A stretch of DNA of 64,000 nt from Nocardia aobensis NBRC 100429. GTDB lineage: Bacteria; Actinomycetota; Actinomycetes; Mycobacteriales; Mycobacteriaceae. Position numbers and translations under genes: made by a program. The notes beneath the pieces are model-generated. The model was given only the letters and a program-made list of their open reading frames with translations. It was not told where the DNA came from and ran no database searches. Below are positions 52,992 through 61,318 of the stretch, piece by piece. Numbering within the stretch: position 1 is the stretch's first letter; every line of letters begins with the position of its first letter. Where the stretch lies: NCBI RefSeq assembly GCF_000308375.1, contig NZ_BAFQ01000294.1, positions 1 through 64,000 of the forward strand, written 5' to 3'.

Positions 52992-53078
52992 CGAAAAGTC
53001 GCGCTAAGCCTCTTATCTGCGGTGATTCCTCAGCGCGACTTTTCGTGGATGTGGACTGACTCCGCGAAAAGCCGCACC
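52992..53078. repeat. 14-base inverted repeat with a third nearby copy
   Basis: CGAAAAGTCGCGCT at 52992-53005 has its exact complement AGCGCGACTTTTCG at 53032-53045, and a related CGCGAAAAGCCGC begins at about 53062. The region is a gene-poor junction after truncated genes. It could be a recombination site or a transposon end; no recombinase gene is adjacent. The flanks from 52816 to 53235 hold no gene. Confidence 0.6.
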
Positions 53079-53235
53079 TCACAACGACTCCCAGGGGGCA
53101 CTTGCCGTGCGGCTGACAATGTTCAGGAGCAGTTCGTTCCTGACGAGGGCCGCCCGCACTCGGGAACTCGGATGACCAGCGCTTCCCGCGGTGGGTAGGG
53201 TGGCGACGTGGGAGGGCACGCCGATATTGGTTCGG

Positions 53236-54180
53236 TCACGGCGTGATGATGATCTTGCTGCGGATCCGGCCTGCTTGGCTCTTGCCGTGGACGAGAGCGA
53301 GGTCGGCCAGCCGGTGGGATCCGGTGACCTCGACGGTGAGCTCCCGGGTGTCGATGAGCTCGACGATCTTGGTGAGCTGTTCCGGGTCGTTGCGAGCGAC
53401 GAAGTGGACGGCGGTGACCTGAGCGCTGGCGGCTGGCTCAACCGGTGTGGCGATCGAGACAATAACGCCGCCCGGCCGGACGAGAGGAACAAGCTCGGCG
53501 GCCGCAGCAGGCGTGATCGCGGCGAGGTTGATGACGGTGTCGACCGTGTCGTCGAGCGCGTCGGCGAGAGGGCTGCTGGTGTAGTCGATGATCTGGTCGG
53601 CGCCGTGAGCGCGGACCGCAGCGGCGCTGCGCCCGCTCGCGGTAGCGATCACTGTTGCCCCGGTGCGCCTGGCGAGTTGGACAGCGAACATGCCAACGCC
53701 TCCTCCGGCACCATTGATCAGGACTCGCTGGCCCGAGGTGAGGTGAGCGTGCTCATGCACCGCCTGATAGGCGGCGAGCGCGGCGACCGGGACTGCGGCG
53801 GCGTCGGCCAGCGCAATGGCCGCGGGTGCGATGGCCAGCACATCAGCGGGGGCGGCGACGTACTCGGCCGATGCGCCGCCGCGGTCGAGGCGGCCGATCA
53901 CACGGTCGCCCACGGAGAACGAGCCGGATTCGCTTGCGGCCTGCACGACCGTGCCGGAGACATCGAAGCCGAGAATGTAAGGCAATTCCACCGGCAGCAC
54001 ATCGCGCAAGTACCCGGCACGGAGCGCGGCGTCGGAAGGGTTGTAGGAAGTCGCCGCGACCCGGATCAACACCTGGCCCGGGTCGGGCACCGGCAGCGGC
54101 ACCTCCTCGTAGCGGATGATTCCCGCGTCGCCGTACTCGTGGATACGTGCGGCTCTCATGGTGTTGCGGAGAACGTCCAT
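53236..54180 (-). CDS. NADP-dependent quinone oxidoreductase-like MDR protein
   Basis: A 314-residue medium-chain dehydrogenase without structural zinc: MRAARIHEYGDAGIIRYEEV, YNPSDAALRAGY, LPYILGFDVSGTVV and the nucleotide loop VLINGAGGGVGMFAVQLARR. The pattern matches the zeta-crystallin/quinone oxidoreductase group, which reduces quinones or enones with NADPH. The start is ATG 54180, or ATG 54159 in better agreement with relatives. It is divergent from an AraC-type regulator. Confidence 0.9.
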   Translation of the reverse strand: MDVLRNTMRAARIHEYGDAGIIRYEEVPLPVPDPGQVLIRVAATSYNPSDAALRAGYLRDVLPVELPYILGFDVSGTVVQAASESGSFSVGDRVIGRLDRGGASAEYVAAPADVLAIAPAAIALADAAAVPVAALAAYQAVHEHAHLTSGQRVLINGAGGGVGMFAVQLARRTGATVIATASGRSAAAVRAHGADQIIDYTSSPLADALDDTVDTVINLAAITPAAAAELVPLVRPGGVIVSIATPVEPAASAQVTAVHFVARNDPEQLTKIVELIDTRELTVEVTGSHRLADLALVHGKSQAGRIRSKIIITP

Positions 54181-54345
54181 CAGCGGTTCCTGTTCCTCGA
54201 GGTCCCGCGGCCCGACCTCGTGGCCACGGTGCGATCACTTCGCCTGTGATCAACGGTAGAGAGGTAGGGAAAGGATCTCCTATGCGTCACAGTCGTCGTT
54301 TTATGCGCGATCGTCTTCGCTGCGCCCTCGGGATAGACTCACCGT

Positions 54346-55304
54346 GTGGACGTGCTCAGCGATGTGATCGCCATTATGCGCACGGGACGGCCACGTTCAG
54401 CACGCATCGAATGGCATGCGCCTTGGGGACAGCGCTTCCCCTCGGTCCTGGGGTCGGCGGGTTTCCAGGTGATCCTTCAGGGCTCGTGTTGGCTGACCCC
54501 CCGGGCGGCGGCGCACCCGTCGCGCTGGGTGTCGGTGACGTGCTGTTCTTCCCCCATGGGCACGGATTCGGCTTGGCCGACCGCCCGACCACGCCACTGG
54601 CCGAACCCGACTGCGATCCGCTCGAGAACGCCGATCTTTACGCCTCAGCGTCCATCGGAAAGCCCCTGCACGACAGAACCTCAACGGTGACACTCTGCGG
54701 CGGATATCGACTCGATCCCGCCCGGGCCCACCCGCTGCTGCATGACTTGCCCGATGTAGTTCACCTGCCTGCGCGCCTCGGACAACACACCGACCTGCGA
54801 TGGACCGTCGACCTGCTGGCTAACGAGCTCGATCATCCTCGCCTCGGCACCGATACCATCGTGGCCGCTCTGCTCGACATTCTGCTCCTCTACATCATGC
54901 GGGCCTGGTTCGACGAGCATCCCAAGGGCAGCGCCGGCGCCGGATGGGCCGCGGCACTGGCCGACCCGGCGATCAGCGTCGCCCTGCATGCCATCCATCG
55001 CGACCCGGCCCGCCTCTGGACAGTCGCGACCCTGGCCGCAGAAGCAGGACTGTCACGCGCGGCCTTCTCCAAACGCTTCACCACCATGGTCGGCCAACCA
55101 CCCCTGACCTACCTGACCTGGTGGCGTATGACGACCGCCGCACGATTGCTGCACGCATCCGATACCCCGCTCGGCCAGATAGCCACCCAGACCGGCTACA
55201 CCTCCGAGTTCGCCTTCGCCAACGCCTTCAAGCGGGAGTTCGGAACCGCGCCAAACCGATACCGCCAAGCAAGGACGCGAAACGAAGGACAGCTCCCCGC
55301 CTGA
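54346..55304 (+). pseudogene. AraC family regulator with a frameshift in a C6 run
   Basis: The gene starts at GTG 54346 (VDVLSDVIAIMRTGRPRSAR, FQVILQGSCWLTP) and the frame then shifts by one base within the run of six C at 54497-54502; an added C would restore GGAPVALGVGDVLFFPHGHG and everything to 55304. The N-terminal half is a cupin ligand domain; the C-terminal half has two helix-turn-helices (ATLAAEAGLSRAAFSKRFTT, ATQTGYTSEFAFANAFKREF). It would control the divergent MDR gene. The lesion could be real, a sequencing error or a phase-variable site. Confidence 0.8.
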
Positions 55305-55307
55305 CCG

Positions 55308-55639
55308 GTGCGTTGGAGTTCTATACCGAGGGGCTGGGGCTGGAAAAGCGGATCGACTTCCCGGGTCCGAGGGACGTTTCCTCACTGTCGGCGTTCGCGA
55401 TAGCCCGGTGCAGATCGTCTTGTGGTCGCATGTTGCCGTCGCGGGACCGCCGGCCGATGTGGGCCGGCACGCCGCGCCCGGTCCGCTCATCCTCGAATCC
55501 GACGATCTGCGAAAGGATTTCGAGATCCTCCGCCGGCGGGGCGTCACTTTCACACAGTCCGAACCCGAGGGCTACCCGGATCGAGGCGATGGATCCGGAC
55601 GGTAACTGGATCTCGCTGCGTCAGCAGCGCAAGCCGTGA
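55308..55639 (+). pseudogene. VOC/glyoxalase protein, truncated and frameshifted
   Basis: Pieces in three frames: GALEFYTEGLGLEKRIDFPG, then DSPVQIVLWSHVAVAG with DDLRKDFEILRRRGVTF, and AMDPDGNWISLRQQ at the end. The N-terminal strand is missing. It follows the AraC gene without a gap and ends in a GTGA overlap with a sigma factor remnant. Confidence 0.7.
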
Positions 55640-55839
55640 CCGCCCACCCGTCCGGTCTCGTCACCGAGGTGTTCGAAGCCCAGCGCGATCGGCTGCGCAC
55701 CGTCGTGTACCGCGTGCTGGGCTCGCACGCCGACGCCGAGGACGTGGTCCAGGAAGAAGCCTGGATGCGCCTCGTTCGCCAGGACGCAGCGACCATCGGC
55801 AATCCAGCGGGCTGGCTGACCACCGTGGACCGAGTATGA
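55636..55839 (+). pseudogene. ECF sigma factor, N-terminal remnant
   Basis: Sixty-seven residues: VFEAQRDRLRTVVYRVLGSH, ADAEDVVQEEAWMRLVRQ and GNPAGWLTT are region 2 of an ECF sigma factor. One extra Glu is present in DVVQEAW, and the sequence stops at TGA shortly after WLTT, losing region 4. The GTG start overlaps the stop of the VOC remnant, keeping a former coupled pair visible. Confidence 0.68.
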
Positions 55840-56341
55840 GATGGCGCGATGAGATCGAAGCCTCCTGCGACGACTAGCAAACCATCCTTCCGAGGGCCAC
55901 TGTCGTCGTCCTTCTTCTGCATACGGTGAGGAAGGGTGCGGGCCACGTGCTTCGGTTAGCGACTGCCGGTTCGTGATTCGGTCACCTCGTCACCTTCGGG
56001 CGAGTGGTCTTCGCACCCCGATTTCCGAACCATCACACTGCCGGATCGTTTCGGCATCGAGCCGCGCCACCCGAAATCCGAATGCCCGGATTCTCGGACC
56101 ACGTGGTGGCGCAACGTGTGACCGGCCTTTCGGAGGTCGCGTCATCCCCAGTGATTCTGCGACGTCCTGTCGACGTCCTGTAGGTATGGACGGATCGGCG
56201 ACCACGACCGGGCCCGACCGTTCCCGCCGGATCGGCAATACCCGATGAACTGCGGATTCAATGCGTGTCGAAGCGGACTCAAACGAGGAACTGCCACAGT
56301 CTATTTGCGTATCGATCGCATCTGGAAGTGCTTCGGAGCTG
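55840..56341. other. Intergenic stretch with no supported gene
   Basis: No motif-bearing frame is seen on either strand. A tandem duplication of CGACGTCCTGT occurs at 56160-56181. Confidence 0.4.
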
Positions 56342-57247
56342 TCAATAGACCCGGAGGGGAGCGAGCACCCAGGTGCCGAAGGCGTGACTGATCGTGAGGA
56401 CGATCTGGTCGGGTGCGGCGCCGTCTTCGAGATAGCTTTGCAGATTGAGCAAGTTGTCGGCGGAATGGACATGAGCGAAATCGGCGACGTTGTCTACATA
56501 GGTGAGGTTGTGGTCGAGGCCGGCTGACAGGGTTATGAAGCGCAGTGCTTCGGTGTTGATGTTGTTGGTGATCACCTGCCGGATCTGGGCGCGGTCGATC
56601 TTCGCGCGTAGTAGCACGTCGTCGACGAGGCCGATCAGGGTGCGGCGGGTGAGGGCGGCGATGGCGTCGGGGTTGGTGGCGGCGCGGATGAGCTGGTTGG
56701 TGGCGGTAGCGGTGGCGAGGATTTCGATGCGGGCGGGCTCGGTGGTGACGAGGCATGATGCGGCTCCGTCGCTGACGACGGCGTTGACTCGGCGGAGCAG
56801 GCGTTGTTCGGGTGTGGTGCATGCGTCAGTGGTGACCAGCAGTATGGTGCGGGCTTCGCCGGAGGCGACGAGTGTGCGGGCGAGGTGCAGGGCGGTGCCG
56901 AAGTTGGCGCATTCGGCGGCCGATACCCCGATCGGTGTGGCGTGAGTGAGCCCGAAACGTTCGCTCAGTTGCAGGAGTTCGGTGTTCTCGATCTGGCCGA
57001 ACCCGACGGTGGAAGAGGCGAGCATGAAGATGTCGATCGCCGACGGCGGGAGAGTGGACTGGTTGAGCGTCTCGGCGATGCAGACGGCGGCCATGTCGAT
57101 GGGCGAGTCGCGGGCGTGCCGATAGTTGGAGAGTCCGAGTTCGTGCAGAGTATTGACCAGTCCCGGCTCGGCGGCGATAGGGTCTATTCCTGCGATGGGT
57201 CGCGGGTCCCCGGTGATGTGAGCCATCCCGGTCATGAAAACACGCAT
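56342..57247 (-). CDS. KAS III-like (FabH-type) thiolase-fold enzyme with non-canonical active site
   Basis: A 301-residue protein of the beta-ketoacyl-ACP synthase III fold: DSPIDMAAVCIAETLNQSTL, DIFMLASSTVGFGQIENTEL and the nucleophile block GVSAAECANFGTALHLA with Cys113. The usual His of HxxN is replaced (ITNNINTEALR at 227-237) and the Asn loop reads ADFAHVHSADNLLNL. This resembles acyltransferase-type KAS III relatives rather than a condensing FabH. ATG 57247 has AAGG nine bases before it; 57277 is an alternative. It lies 36 bases after an XRE-MmyB regulator on the same strand and may be co-transcribed with it. Confidence 0.82.
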   Translation of the reverse strand: MRVFMTGMAHITGDPRPIAGIDPIAAEPGLVNTLHELGLSNYRHARDSPIDMAAVCIAETLNQSTLPPSAIDIFMLASSTVGFGQIENTELLQLSERFGLTHATPIGVSAAECANFGTALHLARTLVASGEARTILLVTTDACTTPEQRLLRRVNAVVSDGAASCLVTTEPARIEILATATATNQLIRAATNPDAIAALTRRTLIGLVDDVLLRAKIDRAQIRQVITNNINTEALRFITLSAGLDHNLTYVDNVADFAHVHSADNLLNLQSYLEDGAAPDQIVLTISHAFGTWVLAPLRVY

Positions 57248-57283
57248 GATGTTCTGCCTTGGAAGGTGCTGTGACACGGACGG

Positions 57284-58036
57284 TTACTTGCATCCCGCGC
57301 CGGCGTTGCTGATGCCGTAGGCGACGAGAATGGCGTGGGGGCTGTGGAATTTGCTGATCTGCAGCGAAACAGCGGCCGGATCGGGAGAGCCGGTGTGCTG
57401 CAATAGAACCGGTTTGCCGGACGGGCGGCCATAGCTGACGGCGGTGGGGTGTCTGGTCCAGAGCTCGGCGAACTGGGGATTGGCGGCCAGGGTGTGGAGC
57501 AGAGCGCGAGCGTGGTGGCTGTTGCGGTACTGACCGATGGCAGCGCGCAGCGCGGCGACCGCATGAGGTGCTTCGTCGTCCCAGTCGACGACCAGCTCAC
57601 GCGCGGCGGGCTGGAAGAACCACAGCGCCACATTGTTGCCGGCCTGACGAAGGCCGGGCAGCGCGTCGTACAGTCGGTCGCTGGCAGCGAGCACGGTCGA
57701 CAGGGGTGTGGTGTAGGCGCAGAGGATGTGCGCGGCATCCAGATGGTTTAGGTGGGCGGTGAAGTGCGGTGTCGAGATCTGGCGCCGTAGTTCGTCGTCG
57801 GTCGGAAGCCGCTGGGGCGGGTTCCACAAGTCGTAGGTGTGGCGGTGCTGGGCGGGATCGAGGTCGTATCCGCGCACGATCTTGGCCAGGGTGTCGATGG
57901 TGGGAACGGACCGGCCGTGTTCGATCTTGGTCAGGTAGGCCCCACTGATCCGGGCGCGAGCGGCGGCCGTCTCGCGTGACCAGCGGCGCTCCTCGCGTAA
58001 CCGATCCAACCAGAGCGGCAGGCTCTCAATCTCCAC
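57284..58036 (-). CDS. XRE-type regulator with MmyB-like sensor domain
   Basis: About 250 residues from GTG 58036. The helix-turn-helix is at residues 5-60 (LPLWLDRLREERRWSRETAA, ISGAYLTKIEHGRSVPTID) and an MmyB-like ligand domain follows (LYDALPGLRQAGNNVALWFF, LRAAIGQYRNSHHARALLHT, NPQFAELWTRHPTAV). This domain is PAS-like and binds fatty-acyl ligands in a known homologue. The start is uncertain, since the frame is open to 58249. The downstream KAS III-like gene is probably in its operon. Confidence 0.85.
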   Translation of the reverse strand: MEIESLPLWLDRLREERRWSRETAAARARISGAYLTKIEHGRSVPTIDTLAKIVRGYDLDPAQHRHTYDLWNPPQRLPTDDELRRQISTPHFTAHLNHLDAAHILCAYTTPLSTVLAASDRLYDALPGLRQAGNNVALWFFQPAARELVVDWDDEAPHAVAALRAAIGQYRNSHHARALLHTLAANPQFAELWTRHPTAVSYGRPSGKPVLLQHTGSPDPAAVSLQISKFHSPHAILVAYGISNAGAGCK

Positions 58037-58211
58037 CCTCGTTGCCGCGTGGCTGCGTCGCGTGCGTCTGGGTGGGTGTGTGTTGTCTGTGTGGCCGTGT
58101 GCTCGGTTCACCCGCCTGTTTCCGTTTCTCCCCGACACCGACCCGACCGGATCTGAAATATGAATAGTCTCAGTTCTCGCGTGCATTGATTTGTGACCGA
58201 TCACTGACGCG

Positions 58212-58481
58212 TCAGCGCTCTGTGCTGGTGCCGCTGCGATAACGGGCACTGAATTCCGCCCACGACAACGAAGGCTTCGTGGCCGCGAGAATTTTCTCGC
58301 GCTCGCGTTTCATGCATTCGGCGCGCAGCTCAGTCGCGAATTGTTGTGCGAATTCGGCCAATTCGAGGTCCTCTGCTGTGTCGGCATAGGACTTGATGAG
58401 AGCGGCGGCATCGCTGACCTGCGTCGCGATCAGGAAACCGCGGTCGGGGTCGGATACCAACTCTCGGCGCTCTGGACTCAT
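58212..58481 (-). CDS. Small hypothetical protein upstream of the XRE gene
   Basis: An 89-residue protein (MSPERRELVSDPDRGFLIAT, SDAAALIKSYADTAEDLELA, MKREREKILAATKPSLSWAE) predicted to be helical. ATG 58481 has GGGAGGG about ten bases before it. No family is recognised. It lies between two divergent XRE regulators and could belong to their circuit. Confidence 0.55.
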   Translation of the reverse strand: MSPERRELVSDPDRGFLIATQVSDAAALIKSYADTAEDLELAEFAQQFATELRAECMKREREKILAATKPSLSWAEFSARYRSGTSTER

Positions 58482-58744
58482 TATTCGATTCCCTCCCGTA
58501 TCGCACACCCGTGGGCGCTTTCGAACCAAACTTATTGCGTAATGGCATACTTCGACTGCGAGGCGGTCGACGCGCATATACCCCTTTGTATTTCATGACC
58601 GGCGTCACACCCGATTGTGCGGTTTCGGCCTGTATGCGCTTGCGATCTGGTTCTAGCATTGTGTGAACCATGAAGGGGGTCAACGGTTGCAGCGGCCACA
58701 ACTTGTGTCCGGTGGCTCGACACGACAGGCGGGGAGGGACGACA

Positions 58745-59488
58745 TTGACGGTACCGGCGAGGTTCAGCAACCTGGGTACATTCGTGGAAAAGCGCAGGAA
58801 ACAGCTGGATTTGGACCGAATCGAGCTGGGTCGGCGGGTCGGCCTGGCAGCGGGGACGATCAAGAAGATAGAGCTCGAACAGCGCAGGCTCGTCGACGCG
58901 AATCTGCGAAAGGTGTTGGTAGCGCTTGAGGTTCAGGAGAACAACGTCCGGCTTCTGCTCTCGGCACGGGAGGGGCGGCTTCATTCCGACGACAGTGCGC
59001 CCTGTGAACAGGAGTTGCGTGCGATCGAGGCGATCACCGTTCCGGTGTTCATCCTCAACACCGTCATGGGACGGATCGTGGCCGCCAACCGGGCGTGTGA
59101 GTCCCTGATGCACCTGCGCGCCGGTGTGAGCATCTACGAGTGGCTGGTGGCCGATCCGTGGACGCGGCAGCTGCTCGGGCAGGACTGGTACACGATCGTC
59201 CACGGCGTGATCTGGGGTGCCGCACCGCTGATCGAGTGTGTGATGCCCGACGGTGAGCGGGAGCGGCTGCTTGAGGTCTGCAGCCGGGTGCCGGAATGGG
59301 AGACGATGTGGACCAAGCGCCCCGCTACCGCTGATTTCATCTACGGTGCGCGCATGACCAACCCTGGCACGGGAAACGCCCATGATTACTTGTTCACCGC
59401 GACCGAGTTGCGGTTTCCACCCCGGGTCGGGTGGTGGCAGGGCCAGCTCACCCCCGCGGATCGAGAGTTGGCGCCGATGAGTGCATGA
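58745..59488 (+). CDS. XRE-type regulator with MmyB-like sensor domain
   Basis: A 247-residue protein from TTG 58745, preceded by GGAGG at seven bases; the frame is open to 58670 but without a ribosome site. The helix-turn-helix is GTFVEKRRKQLDLDRIELGR with VGLAAGTIKKIELEQRR, followed by the MmyB-like domain (ITVPVFILNTVMGRIVAANR, CESLMHLRAGVSIYEWLVAD, HGVIWGAAPLIE). It is the most divergent of the three paralogues. The ligand is unknown; fatty acids are a candidate. Confidence 0.85.
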   Translation: MTVPARFSNLGTFVEKRRKQLDLDRIELGRRVGLAAGTIKKIELEQRRLVDANLRKVLVALEVQENNVRLLLSAREGRLHSDDSAPCEQELRAIEAITVPVFILNTVMGRIVAANRACESLMHLRAGVSIYEWLVADPWTRQLLGQDWYTIVHGVIWGAAPLIECVMPDGERERLLEVCSRVPEWETMWTKRPATADFIYGARMTNPGTGNAHDYLFTATELRFPPRVGWWQGQLTPADRELAPMSA

Positions 59489-59858
59489 ACGGGGCCCGAA
59501 GGGGACAGGCGGATGCCTGGCGGTCTTCCCTCCGGGCCGCGTCCGCCCGTGAGACATACCGTCACGGAGGTCCAGGGCGGCGCCGCCGACAAGGTGGACC
59601 GCTGTGGCGGCGGGGTGGCAGCCTTGGTCGCGGTGTGTTCGATGGCCGCGGTGAGAACCATGTTCGCCCGGCCCGATGCCCTGGCAGCATGCCGGCTTTC
59701 AGCTGTCGCAAGTACCACGCTTCGGATTTGTGCAGAGCGCGCGCACTGACCGACGCCGGGCAGGTCGGCTAGTGCGAAGCCGCCATCGATTCCGCGGCAT
59801 CATTAAAACGGATGTCGTTTCCCTGCTCATCGGTCGGCACATCACCGCCTCCTTCACA
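59489..59858. other. Intergenic stretch with no supported gene
   Basis: Convergent ends of two XRE genes. Short Pro/Ala-rich frames occur on both strands without motifs or ribosome sites. Confidence 0.4.
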
Positions 59859-60698
59859 CTACGAAATCAGCTGTGCGCCAGCCTCGTCCGCGCCCTTATG
59901 CCCGGCCGGCTGCGATCGATACGCCACAAACAGTCGAACCCCAGGCTCCTCGACGAGCTCGGTGACCTGCACGGTGACCAGCTCATCCTGGTCGCCCGAG
60001 CGGCGCGGGGACGGACCGACGTCGTAGGCGACCTCGATACCGCTACGCCACAGCCCAGCGAATCGGTCGCTAGCGGCGAGTTGTCGAAGAAGTCGGGCAC
60101 CCTCCGGCGCATCGCGAAAGCGGCCCAGCGCCGCGCGCAGAGTCGCCACGAAGAACTCGGCCTCCTCGTCTGGATCCTGGCGACATGATTCGTCAGCCGA
60201 GGAGAATCGCCAGATGGCGAGGTTGTTGTCCGCCTGCTCCAGGCCGGGAAACAGGCTCTGGAACTGCTGATTGGCCGCCACGACATTCCACAGGGGATCG
60301 CAGAAGCCGCAGGCAATCGACCGGGCATCCCACGTCGCCAACTCCCCTCGGCGACCAGGAGTCGCTATACGTTCACGGAGCTCGTCCAGTGGAGCCAGGA
60401 CTGCTGCGGGTGCCCACAAGTCGATGGTGTGGCGACGCTGGGTGGGTGAGAGTTCGTAACCGTCGATGATCTGGTCGAGGGTGTGACGGCGCGGAGTCGC
60501 GGCACCGGTCTCGACCGACTTGAGATAGGTGGCGCTGACGTGTGCGTACTGGCCGGCCAGCTCGCGGGTCAGGTCGCGGTGTTCGCGCATCACCCGTAGC
60601 CAGGGCCCGAGTGTTGGAATTCCAACCGGCACATCACCAGCCAAACGGGGCACGTCCGGTGGCTGTCGAGCGTCAGGTGAACCGGGAGTGGTGGTCAT
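59859..60698 (-). CDS. XRE-type regulator with MmyB-like sensor domain
   Basis: A 279-residue protein. The helix-turn-helix is at residues 28-85 (LGPWLRVMREHRDLTRELAG, HVSATYLKSVETGAATPRRH), followed by an MmyB-like domain (DPLWNVVAANQQFQSLFPGL, ADNNLAIWRFSSADES, TLRAALGRFRDAPEGARLLR, DRFAGLWRSGIEVAYD). The start is ATG 60698 after GAGGGGGTTTC. It is closest in layout to the regulator at 57284-58036. The divergent peptide and envelope genes at 61082 onward are possible targets. Confidence 0.87.
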   Translation of the reverse strand: MTTTPGSPDARQPPDVPRLAGDVPVGIPTLGPWLRVMREHRDLTRELAGQYAHVSATYLKSVETGAATPRRHTLDQIIDGYELSPTQRRHTIDLWAPAAVLAPLDELRERIATPGRRGELATWDARSIACGFCDPLWNVVAANQQFQSLFPGLEQADNNLAIWRFSSADESCRQDPDEEAEFFVATLRAALGRFRDAPEGARLLRQLAASDRFAGLWRSGIEVAYDVGPSPRRSGDQDELVTVQVTELVEEPGVRLFVAYRSQPAGHKGADEAGAQLIS

Positions 60699-61081
60699 GA
60701 AACCCCCTCGAACGCCGACACTTTCGTGCCGATGAATACAGGAATTGATGGAAAGCTCTCTCCCCCGAGCGCTTTCTCGTTCATACCAGAATCCTTCGGC
60801 GGCGGCAACGAGTAACCAGCGGTCTCACTGGCGAACAGGCCCGCCCGAGCTCGACCCCACGGCCGTGTTCACTCCGTGGTGCCCACGAAGCCGGGATCGG
60901 CGGGAAAAATTTCGAGGGATACTCCGAGTATCTATTCTCGTCGCTGTCGCAGGTGAACCCGCCTCTTTGTGGAGGTAGCGCGGGTATATATAGAAACTCC
61001 ATCCCTTCGACGCCTGGTGAACCGTAATTTTCCGCGTTTTGATGGTAGGGCAACTGCTCCTGCTTCGAAGGGAAATTGATT
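60699..61081. other. Intergenic stretch before the small peptide gene
   Basis: No supported gene. This region separates the divergent XRE regulator from the peptide gene and should contain both promoters; no clear palindrome was found. Confidence 0.4.
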
Positions 61082-61189
61082 GTGGATCCGATGGTCGTTC
61101 TTTCCTGGATCGATACCGGCTCTGCGGCAGTCTCGAACGGACTGACGATCGCCGCTCAAGTGCTTTCGCTCGTCCTGCCGTTCCTCTGA
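61082..61189 (+). CDS. 35-residue hydrophobic peptide
   Basis: A short gene from GTG 61082 to TGA 61187-61189: MDPMVVLSWIDTGSAAVSNG, then LTIAAQVLSLVLPFL. GAAGGGAAA lies about ten bases upstream. The sequence has a short polar middle and a hydrophobic C-terminal half without a basic N-region, so it is not a normal signal peptide; it could be a membrane peptide or secreted signal. It stands directly before the proline-rich/cutinase/lipase operon. No homologue is known to me. Confidence 0.45.
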   Translation: MDPMVVLSWIDTGSAAVSNGLTIAAQVLSLVLPFL

Positions 61190-61318
61190 GCTGCTGAAAC
61201 GCCGGATCGGCGCCCCGGTCAGTCGGCGTTGACGGCGCCGGGGCGCTGATTCCACGAAACGCCGCACCATTCATTCTTTTCCTCTTTTCTCTCCCTCCGT
61301 TTGAAGGGTTTATTCGGA

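Noticed and set aside
54147..54345. Upstream extension of the AraC frame
   Set aside because: The extension has no similarity to AraC regulators and overlaps the divergent MDR start; the real N terminus lies in the other frame from 54346.
56160..56181. Tandem CGACGTCCTGT pair
   Set aside because: Only two copies in a gene-free area; too little to call a repeat element or CRISPR.
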